Positions 57,778 to 64,000 of a DNA stretch of 64,000 bases are shown in pieces. Numbering within the stretch: the first letter of the stretch is position 1; every line of letters begins with the position of its first letter. A program made the position numbers and the translations under genes. The notes below the pieces were generated by a model. The model was not told where the DNA came from and did not search any database. It saw only the letters and a list, made by a program, of their open reading frames with translations. Origin of the DNA: JBMOMT01 sp049324835 (lineage in GTDB: Bacteria > Chloroflexota > Anaerolineae > CAYNKW01); the NCBI GenBank assembly GCA_049324835.1, contig JBMOMT010000043.1, positions 62,001 to 126,000 on the forward strand. Direction: 5' to 3'.

Positions 57778-60700
57778 ATGAACAGCACCAAAAAGATGAT
57801 CGTCGCTCGCAAGAGGCGACGGCGCAACCGCATCACCGTCTGGCACGTGGTGGGCCGATTGCTGGTGGGTTTGCTGGTGGTCGCGCTGGCCCTGGCTGGC
57901 GTGGCCGTGCTTTCCGGCGCGCTGACAACGTTTGGAGTGTATGCCTACTTTGCTCAGGACCTCCCGTCGGCAGATGAAATCGAGGTCGTCGAAGAGCACT
58001 TTGAGACCACCAAACTCTACGACCGCACGGGCCAGACGCTCATTTACGAGATCGTCAATCCCCTTGGCGACCGCACCTACGTTCACCTGGATCAGATCCC
58101 AGAGCACTTTCGTAACGCGGTCATTGCTCTGGAGGACAAGAACTTTTACTCCAACCCCGGCTTCGATCCGCAGGGCATTTTCAAAGCCTTTCTGGATAAC
58201 CTGACAGGCGGCGACATTCGCGGCGGCTCTTCCATTACCCAGCAGTTGGTCAAGAACGTGCTTATCGCCCCAGAAGAGCGTTTCCAAAAATCCTATACAC
58301 GCAAGATCAAAGAGGTGATCCTGGCCGTCGAGATCACGCGCCGCTTTGAGAAAGACCAGATCCTGCAGTGGTACCTCAACACCAACTTTTACGGCAATCT
58401 GGCCACCGGCGTCGAGGCGGCGGCGCAGGTCTATTTTGGCAAACACATCTGGGAACTGGATCTGGCCGAGTGCTCGATGCTGGCGCTCATTCCCCAATCG
58501 CCAGCCTACAACCCCATCGACAACTGGGAAGAGGCCAAGGAGCGTCAGGCCATCACGCTCAACCGGATGGTGGAGGAAAGCTACATCACACCCCAGGAGG
58601 CAGAAGCGGCTTATCGACAGGATTTGCAGATACGCGAGCGGGGTGTGCTGGAGCGTTATGAGGTCAAAGTGCCCCACTTTGCCCTGTTTGTCGAAAAACA
58701 ACTGGTTCAAAAGTTCGGCGAAGACCTGGTCTATCGCGGCGGTTTGAAAGTCTATACCACGGTGGATCTCGACCTGCAGGCCAGGGCGGAGGAAATCGCG
58801 CGGGCGCATATCGCCACGCTGGAGGCGGAGGAAAAGGACGTAAGCAACGCCGCAGTGGTGGTGATGGATCCGCGCACTGCCGAGATTCTGGTCATGATGG
58901 GCAGCCTGGACTATTGGGATGAGACCATCGACGGTGAGGTGAACAACGCCCTGGCCGAAAACCAGCCCGGCTCTTCTTTCAAGCCGTTCACCTATCTCAC
59001 CGCTTTTTCTCAGGGTTATTCGCCCGCCGACATGGTGATGGACGTACGCACCACTTTTCTCGAGCCGTTGTACACGCCGGAGAATTACGACCGCAAATAT
59101 CATGGGCCGCAAACCCTGCGGACGGCGCTGGCGCGATCCTACAACATTCCGGCAGTCAAGGTGCTGGATTGGGTCGGCGTGGATAACGTCATCAAGACGG
59201 CGCACCGCCTGGGCATCGACACGCTCAATCGAGACCTGGACTATTACGGTCTCAGCCTGACGTTGGGCGGCGGCGAAGTGACACTGTTGGATATGACCTA
59301 TGCTTTTGGCGTTTTCGCCAACGGCGGGCGCATGGCCGGCATGTCGCGCCAGGAACAACAGCTTCGCTCTGGTTACCGCGAACTGGAGCCGGTGCCGTTT
59401 CTGCGCATCGAAGATCGTAACGGCAGCGTGGTGTGGGAATATACCGCCCCGGCCACCCAACAGGTGGTGGATTCAAAACTGAACTATTTGTTGGTCGATG
59501 TGCTTGCCGACAGGCAGGCGCGCCTGGCGGCTTTTGGTTACAACAACGCTCTGGAATTGCCCGATAATCGCCCTGCCGCCGCCAAAACAGGCACCACCAA
59601 CAATTATTGGGACGCCTGGACGATCGGGTTTACGCCGCAGTTGGTGACCGGCGTCTGGGTGGGTAATGCCGATAACACCCCCATGAATCGTCTGCCCGGT
59701 TCGCGCGGCGCAGCGCCCATCTGGAACCAGGTCATGACGGTCGCGTTGGAGGGGGAGCCAATAGTAGATTTCGTCCGGCCTCCCGGCATCAAAGAGGTGG
59801 TGGTGTGTAGCGTGTCCGGCAAGTTGCCCACCCAACATTGCCCCAATACGATTACCGAGTTGTTCATCGAGGGTAACGAGCCGACGACGTATTGCGACGT
59901 TCACCAGGCCTTTCGTGTCAATCGCGAAACAGGCAAACTGGCGACGGTCTATACCCCACCGGAGCTGGTAGACGAGATCGTCTACAACATCTATCCTGCC
60001 GACGCCGCGGACTGGGTGCGGGAGAACGATATCCCCCAACCCCCCACGCAGTACGATACCTACGGCCCTGACCCAACTTCTGGCCCGGTGGTCATTGTCG
60101 ATCCGCCGCCCTACGCCTACGTCAAAGGCATCTTGCCTGTGATCGGCAACGCCAGGGCCGGCAATTTCGCTTTCTACCGTCTGGAGTATGGGCCTGGCCT
60201 CAACCCAGACAGTTGGAGCCTCATCGGTGGTGATCATTACAATCAGGTGGATAACGCCCCGCTAGAATTCTGGGACGTGCGTGGCCTGGATGGTCTGTAC
60301 ACGTTACGATTGACGGTGGTAGAAAACAATCAGCAGATCTATGAATATGCCACCCAGGTGACGGTCGATAATGCGCCGCCGCAGGTGACGGTCAGTTATC
60401 CCGAAGAGGGCCAGTTTTATGTGATGGAAGATGACGAGTGGCTCAGCATTCAGGCCGACGCCGTGGACAACTTTTCCATGAGTCGGGTGGATTTTTATCT
60501 GGACAACCAACTGCTGGGCACGTCTACCGTGCCGCCGTACAACAAACGTTGGACGATCACCATGTCCGACACGCGACCTTCGCTGCCTATCGGCACGGTC
60601 ATCACCGCCACCGAGGTCATCACCCAGCCCGACGGCTCTCTGGCCACCCAGGTCATCACCCTTACCCAGGTGATCAGCCAGGTCATCGATCAGGAGACGG

Positions 60701-60954
60701 ATGTGGTGCTGACCGCCCAATACTTTCACGATGGCTTTGGCCTGCTGATCGATTCGGCCGGCGGTTACACCGAGACCCATCTCATTCACGTGATGGCATT
60801 CGATGCCGCTGGAAACGAGGTGGAGAGTCTGCCGGTACGGGTGTATGTGACCCACAAGAAGGAAAAGGAGGAAGAGCAGAAACAGGGTGCAAATCTTCAA
60901 AGAGACGACTGGCTGGCCCTGCTGCCCGATAACCGCAGATGGGCCGGCGGTTAA
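57778..60954 (+). CDS. Class A penicillin-binding protein (glycosyltransferase and transpeptidase)
   Basis: 1058 residues from the ATG at 57778; a GTG at 57745 is possible. Polymerises and cross-links peptidoglycan outside the membrane. A basic tail and one membrane helix (LLVGLLVVALALAGVAVLSG) are followed by the glycosyltransferase domain: AVIALEDKNFYSNPGFDPQG (catalytic Glu119), RGGSSITQQLVKNVLI and EVILAVEITRRFEKDQILQW. The transpeptidase domain has SSFK with Ser399, SYN 454-456 and KTGT 603-606. Beyond about 700 is a tail with Cys pairs (CSVSGKLPTQHC, TTYC) and Ig-like beta modules (QVTVSYPEEGQFYVM, VDFYLDNQLLGTST). All catalytic residues are present, so it should be active. The 300-residue tail is longer than in usual PBP1A. 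Confidence 0.95.
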   Translation: MNSTKKMIVARKRRRRNRITVWHVVGRLLVGLLVVALALAGVAVLSGALTTFGVYAYFAQDLPSADEIEVVEEHFETTKLYDRTGQTLIYEIVNPLGDRTYVHLDQIPEHFRNAVIALEDKNFYSNPGFDPQGIFKAFLDNLTGGDIRGGSSITQQLVKNVLIAPEERFQKSYTRKIKEVILAVEITRRFEKDQILQWYLNTNFYGNLATGVEAAAQVYFGKHIWELDLAECSMLALIPQSPAYNPIDNWEEAKERQAITLNRMVEESYITPQEAEAAYRQDLQIRERGVLERYEVKVPHFALFVEKQLVQKFGEDLVYRGGLKVYTTVDLDLQARAEEIARAHIATLEAEEKDVSNAAVVVMDPRTAEILVMMGSLDYWDETIDGEVNNALAENQPGSSFKPFTYLTAFSQGYSPADMVMDVRTTFLEPLYTPENYDRKYHGPQTLRTALARSYNIPAVKVLDWVGVDNVIKTAHRLGIDTLNRDLDYYGLSLTLGGGEVTLLDMTYAFGVFANGGRMAGMSRQEQQLRSGYRELEPVPFLRIEDRNGSVVWEYTAPATQQVVDSKLNYLLVDVLADRQARLAAFGYNNALELPDNRPAAAKTGTTNNYWDAWTIGFTPQLVTGVWVGNADNTPMNRLPGSRGAAPIWNQVMTVALEGEPIVDFVRPPGIKEVVVCSVSGKLPTQHCPNTITELFIEGNEPTTYCDVHQAFRVNRETGKLATVYTPPELVDEIVYNIYPADAADWVRENDIPQPPTQYDTYGPDPTSGPVVIVDPPPYAYVKGILPVIGNARAGNFAFYRLEYGPGLNPDSWSLIGGDHYNQVDNAPLEFWDVRGLDGLYTLRLTVVENNQQIYEYATQVTVDNAPPQVTVSYPEEGQFYVMEDDEWLSIQADAVDNFSMSRVDFYLDNQLLGTSTVPPYNKRWTITMSDTRPSLPIGTVITATEVITQPDGSLATQVITLTQVISQVIDQETDVVLTAQYFHDGFGLLIDSAGGYTETHLIHVMAFDAAGNEVESLPVRVYVTHKKEKEEEQKQGANLQRDDWLALLPDNRRWAGG

Positions 60955-60979
60955 CGATGGTCTCCAGATCTCGGTTGTG

Positions 60980-61065
60980 ACGAGAGAAAGCTGCTCTCTC
61001 GTGCGGTGATGGCGCAAGTCGTGTGAGGAGAAGCCCGGTCAGGGATGATTCCCGGCAGGGCTTCT
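60980..61065 (+). terminator. Two hairpins between the PBP and nitroreductase genes
   Basis: ACGAGAGA (60980-60987) pairs with TCTCTCGT (60995-61002) through a 7-base loop. AGAAGCCC (61029-61036) pairs with GGGCTTCT (61058-61065), enclosing GGGA/TCCC (61042-61053). Neither has a real T-run after it (the second is followed by TGTATC). They may end the PBP transcript with help from Rho, or control the next gene. Confidence 0.4.
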
Positions 61066-61086
61066 TGTATCGTCGAGGAGAGACAC

Positions 61087-61608
61087 ATGGCGTTTTGGGA
61101 TTTGATTCGGAAACGACACAGCGTGCGTGCATACGACCCGGACGGTGAGGTTTCGGCAGAGCAGGTGCAACACATTCTGGAGGCGGCCATCGAAGCCCCT
61201 TCGGCCGGCAACCGGCAACCGTGGCATTTCGTCGTCGTGCGCGATGGGCGCGTCCGGCAAGAACTGGCGCGAGCCGCCTATGGCCAGCAATTTCTGGCCC
61301 AGGCACCGGTGGTGATCGCGGTGTGCGCCGATCCGGCGCGCTCGTCGGAGCGCTATGGGGCGCGTGGATCGGACCTTTACTGCCTCCAGGATACGGCGGC
61401 TGCCACGGCGCACATTTTGCTGGCGGCGACTGCGCTGGACCTGGGCAGTTGTTGGGTGGGCGCCTTTGACGAAGCCCACGCTGCCCGAGCCCTGAGCTTG
61501 GCGGACCATCTGCGACCTGTGGCCCTCATTTCTATCGGGCAGGCCGCTGTGTCATCGCGGCGCACCACTGCCCGCCGCCCGCTGGAACAGGTTGTCGGCT
61601 ATCTCTAG
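61087..61608 (+). CDS. Nitroreductase-family FMN oxidoreductase
   Basis: 173 residues, ATG with GAGGAGAG upstream. Single-domain, FMN-binding, NAD(P)H-dependent. N-terminal motif FWDLIRKRHSVRAYDPDGEV (RxSxRxY binds FMN phosphate), VQHILEAAIEAPSAGNRQPW (PSAGNxQPW), FLAQAPVVIAVCADP, and the C-terminal LLAATALDLGSCWVGAFDEA with LRPVALISIGQAA. Length and motifs fit the small group (about 170-200 residues). The natural substrate of most members is unknown, and nothing in the surroundings decides it. Confidence 0.9.
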   Translation: MAFWDLIRKRHSVRAYDPDGEVSAEQVQHILEAAIEAPSAGNRQPWHFVVVRDGRVRQELARAAYGQQFLAQAPVVIAVCADPARSSERYGARGSDLYCLQDTAAATAHILLAATALDLGSCWVGAFDEAHAARALSLADHLRPVALISIGQAAVSSRRTTARRPLEQVVGYL

Positions 61609-61640
61609 CATGGTCAGCGTTCGATCTGATGGAGGTCAGC

Positions 61641-62561
61641 ATGCCACAATTCGCATTTTTTGAGGGGCAACTGGTGCCCATTAGCGAGGCCAGGATCAGT
61701 ATCATGAGCCATGCTTTCAATTACGGCACCGGCTGTTTTGAGGGCATACGGGCCTATTGGAACGATGGCGAGGAGCAACTGCTGGTTTTTCGTATGCCAG
61801 AGCACTATCAACGCCTGCACCAATCGGCGCGTATTCTGCACATCGATCTGGCCCGCAGCGCGGCTGAACTGTGCGAGATCACGGTCAAGTTGTTGCGTCA
61901 CGAAGCGTACCGCCAGGACACCTACATTCGCCCCGTTGCCTACAAGAGCAGCGAGGGCATCGGCGCGTGGCTGCATGGGCTACAGAGCGATTTTGCCGTG
62001 TTTGCCATCCCTTTTGGCCGCTACGTCGACAAAGAAGAGGGCGCGGATGTCAGAGTTTCTTCGTGGCGGCGCAACGCCGATAACGCCATCCCTGCCCGGG
62101 CCAAAGTCACCGGCGCCTATGTGAACTCGGCGCTGGCCAAAACAGAAGCCGTGCTCGACGGCTACGACGAAGCCATCGTGCTCAACGAGAATGGTCACGT
62201 TTCTGAGGGCAGCGCCGAGAACCTGTTCATCGTGCGGCAGCAACAACTCATCACGCCGCCGGTCACAGAGAATATCCTGGAGGGCATCACGCGGGCCACG
62301 ATCATCCAGCTTGCTCGTGAACGTCTCGGGCTGGGGGTGGTGGAGCGCCCCATCGACCGCACCGAGCTGTACGTGGCCGACGAGGCTTTTTTCTGCGGCA
62401 CTGGCGTGCAAGTGGCCGCCATTACCAGCATCGATCGCCGGTCGGTCGGCTCTGGCAAAATGGGGCCCATCGTCCGCCAGATTCGTGACCTGTATTTCCG
62501 GGTGGTCAGGGGGCAGGAGCCGGAATATCGGCATTGGTGTACACCGGTTTACGAACGCTGA
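61641..62561 (+). CDS. ilvE: Branched-chain amino acid aminotransferase
   Basis: 306 residues from the ATG at 61641, with GGAGG five bases upstream (an upstream ATG at 61629 is less well placed). PLP fold type IV. Interconverts Val, Leu, Ile and their 2-oxo acids. Features: PQFAFFEGQLVPISEARISI, MSHAFNYGTGCFEGIRAY, YIRPVAYKSSEG, RRNADNAIPARAKVTGAYVN (Lys in ARAKVTGAY is the PLP-binding lysine), SALAKTEAVLDGYDEAIVLN, VSEGSAENLFIV and LEGITRATIIQLA. The Tyr/Glu-containing substrate motifs are those of IlvE rather than D-amino-acid transferase. Other ilv genes are not adjacent. Confidence 0.94.
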   Translation: MPQFAFFEGQLVPISEARISIMSHAFNYGTGCFEGIRAYWNDGEEQLLVFRMPEHYQRLHQSARILHIDLARSAAELCEITVKLLRHEAYRQDTYIRPVAYKSSEGIGAWLHGLQSDFAVFAIPFGRYVDKEEGADVRVSSWRRNADNAIPARAKVTGAYVNSALAKTEAVLDGYDEAIVLNENGHVSEGSAENLFIVRQQQLITPPVTENILEGITRATIIQLARERLGLGVVERPIDRTELYVADEAFFCGTGVQVAAITSIDRRSVGSGKMGPIVRQIRDLYFRVVRGQEPEYRHWCTPVYER

Positions 62562-62618
62562 GCGACTCGAGCTGGCTGATGGTGTCCGGATGCCCGAGCC
62601 TGATGGGGAGTCTATAGT

Positions 62619-63509
62619 ATGCTCATCGTCCCTCCGCGTCGCCAGGGCCTGCTGGTGGGTGGGCTGTTGGCGCTGATCACGCTGCTGCTGGATGGTTTCT
62701 GGCTGTGGCAATTGCTCGACTGGCCCATTACCTTTCTTTCTTTTGTGCAGGCCGCGCTGGTTCTTTTGAGTATCCCCTGGCTGATTTTACTGTTTTATTG
62801 GCTGTATGGGCTGGCCTCGTTGCGTTATCACCTGGATCGTAATCGCCTGTTTGTCCGATGGGGCGCTACCTGGCAGGTGATCCCACTGCCAGCGGTCGAA
62901 CGCACGGTGGTGGGTGTACGATTGGTTTCACCCGCCAGCTATCGCGGCGCATGGTGGCCCGGATATTGGGCCGGTCGGGGTACGGTGGAGGGTGTAGGCA
63001 CCACCCTATTTTACGCCTCCCGGCCATTGGCCAGGCAGATCGTTTTGGTGACACCCACAACCGCTTATGCCCTCTCGCCGCCCGATCCGGAGGCTTTCTT
63101 GCGTGAATTGGCCCATCGACGCAGCATGGGGCCTACCCAGGCCGTGGCCCAGACTTCTCATCGACCCGCCTGGGTCGATTGGCCCATCTTGCATGACAAG
63201 AGTGCACAGGGATTCCTGGCCCTGGGAATCTTGACCGGGGCGATGCTCTTTGCCAGGTTGTGTGGCCGCTACCCCGCACTGCCGGATCGGGTAGCTTTTC
63301 ACTTTGATGCCCAGGGACAGGTGGATCGTATTGGCCAACGCGCCGAGTTGTTCATTTTGCCCGTTATCGGTTGGTTCGTCCTGGCAGTGAATCAGATTCT
63401 GGGGCTGTGGTTGTATCGACGCGAGCGGGTGGGCGCCTATCTGATGTGGGGCAGCGTGGTGGCGGTTCACGTTTTGCTCTGGCTGGCATTGGCGCAGTTG
63501 ACAGGGTGA
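62619..63509 (+). CDS. Membrane protein with PH-like and DUF1648-like domains
   Basis: 296 residues. Two N-terminal membrane segments (GLLVGGLLALITLLLDGFWL and LVLLSIPWLILLFYWLYG) precede a bacterial PH-like region: LRYHLDRNRLFVRWGATWQV, IPLPAVERTVVGV and GTTLFYASRPLARQIVLVTP plus PDPEAFLRELAHR. The C-terminal half has LALGILTGAMLFARLC, PALPDRVAFHFDAQGQVDRI (the DUF1648 motif LPxxvPxHfdxxGxxd) and two more membrane segments. Proteins of this sort occur beside Chloroflexota and Firmicutes genes, with no known function. GGGGAG is 8 bases before the ATG. Confidence 0.72.
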   Translation: MLIVPPRRQGLLVGGLLALITLLLDGFWLWQLLDWPITFLSFVQAALVLLSIPWLILLFYWLYGLASLRYHLDRNRLFVRWGATWQVIPLPAVERTVVGVRLVSPASYRGAWWPGYWAGRGTVEGVGTTLFYASRPLARQIVLVTPTTAYALSPPDPEAFLRELAHRRSMGPTQAVAQTSHRPAWVDWPILHDKSAQGFLALGILTGAMLFARLCGRYPALPDRVAFHFDAQGQVDRIGQRAELFILPVIGWFVLAVNQILGLWLYRRERVGAYLMWGSVVAVHVLLWLALAQLTG

Positions 63510-63524
63510 TCTGGGAGACACTTT

Positions 63525-64000
63525 ATGGTGATAGATTGGGTTCAGTTGCTGGGCGGGCTATTGCTCAGTGGTTTGGTGGGTCTGGCAGCCTATCAACGCC
63601 AGGCGTTGAGCCGGAGTGGTGTGGCGGGTGCGGTGATCACCGGCACATTGATCTTTGGATTGGGCGGTTGGACCTGGGGATTGTTGTTGATCGCTTTTTT
63701 TCTTTCGTCCAGCTTGTTGTCTGGTTATCGCGAGGCAGACAAGGAGGGCCTGGCGGAAAAATTCGCCAAGGGACACCGGCGCGATCTGGGGCAGGCTTTG
63801 GCCAACGGCGGTTGGGGAGCGGTGCTGGCCGTGGCCTATGCCATTTCACCTTACGGCACACTGTGGGCGGCGTTTGTGGGTGCAATAGCTACCGTCACGG
63901 CCGATACCTGGGCCACCGAGTTGGGGGTGTTCAGTCGCAGCCAGCCGCGCCTGATCACCACGCGCCAACCGGTGCCGTCGGGAACGTCGGGGGCGATTTC
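63525..64000 (+). CDS. DUF92 family integral membrane protein (partial, 3' end outside window)
   Basis: 158 codons to the right edge; no stop. ATG at 63525 with GGGAG upstream. Membrane segments: LLGGLLLSGLVGLAAY, AVITGTLIFGLGGWTWGLLL and IAFFLSSSLLSGYREADK. The DUF92 core follows: KGHRRDLGQALANGGWGAVL, VGAIATVTADTWATELGVFS and PRLITTRQPVPSGTSGAI. Members include VTE6 of plants and cyanobacteria, a phytyl-phosphate kinase in tocopherol synthesis; bacterial members are commonly uncharacterised. A role in prenyl-phosphate recycling is only possible. Confidence 0.85.
   Translation, partial: MVIDWVQLLGGLLLSGLVGLAAYQRQALSRSGVAGAVITGTLIFGLGGWTWGLLLIAFFLSSSLLSGYREADKEGLAEKFAKGHRRDLGQALANGGWGAVLAVAYAISPYGTLWAAFVGAIATVTADTWATELGVFSRSQPRLITTRQPVPSGTSGAI

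Noticed and set aside
57724..59460. Minus-strand open frame of 578 codons opposite the PBP gene
   Set aside because: Antisense to a gene with all catalytic motifs; its translation has no recognisable domain and arises from codon bias.
1..64000. CRISPR arrays, tRNA/rRNA genes, insertion sequences, phage genes
   Set aside because: No spaced repeats, cloverleaf, transposase or integrase signature was found in the intergenic regions; gaps are all below 300 bases.

Overview
The window looks like a chromosomal segment of a Chloroflexota-type bacterium (Anaerolineae/Caldilineae-like). This is inferred from gene content, not from a marker gene: a BcsB-like exported protein without a membrane anchor, Asp-box and DUF348/G5 propeller lipoproteins, a TrmI-type tRNA methyltransferase, and exported proteins carrying a YLPxxxK motif. 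Gene density is very high. No gap between genes reaches 300 bases, and no tRNA, rRNA, CRISPR array, transposase or phage gene was seen.

Bases 1-48,665 are one large exopolysaccharide/surface-glycan locus, almost entirely on the minus strand. Reading in the direction of transcription (right to left), it starts with a WbaP-type initiating sugar transferase and a radical-SAM-like protein that has lost its iron-sulfur ligands. Next come sugar-nucleotide genes (rfbF, rfbG, a UDP-glucuronate decarboxylase/UDP-apiose synthase-like enzyme, ugd, rfbC, a nucleotidyltransferase, a GH140-like protein and a SAF-domain oxidoreductase). A GNAT protein and a Wzm/Wzt ABC exporter follow. Then comes an unusual block of two tandem PP-loop proteins, a GMC flavoprotein, a DmsB-like ferredoxin and a DmsC-like membrane protein, coupled by short overlaps to two hexapeptide acyltransferases, glycosyltransferases and a large exported esterase. 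A strong terminator ends this unit.

A second unit (22,506 to 15,063) encodes two glycosyltransferases, a Wzz-like protein, an APH-fold kinase, an O-antigen ligase/polymerase and another glycosyltransferase. A lone plus-strand gene (13,457-15,019) encodes an exported beta-helix protein. A third minus-strand unit (13,281 to beyond base 1) holds an acyltransferase, two NodB-type deacetylases (one with its first motif apparently moved to the C-terminus), three glycosyltransferases, a FemAB-like protein, a small acidic ORF, an Asp-box lipoprotein, a BcsB-like protein and a solute-binding lipoprotein cut by the window edge.

The three intergenic regions in front of these minus-strand units each carry an array of GTTAGAAA-like units with roughly 11-bp spacing, all in the same orientation. 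This is the pattern expected for an OmpR/PhoB-type response regulator, so the locus may be one regulon.

From 48,842 to the right edge the plus strand carries general genes: trmI, a DUF348/G5-propeller lipoprotein, a double-receiver histidine kinase, a glycoside-hydrolase-like domain fused to an O-antigen-ligase membrane domain, menG/ubiE, another methyltransferase, a class A penicillin-binding protein, a nitroreductase, ilvE, a PH-like/DUF1648 membrane protein and the start of a DUF92 protein. Several promoters share the form TTGCnn-N17-TAYAAT.
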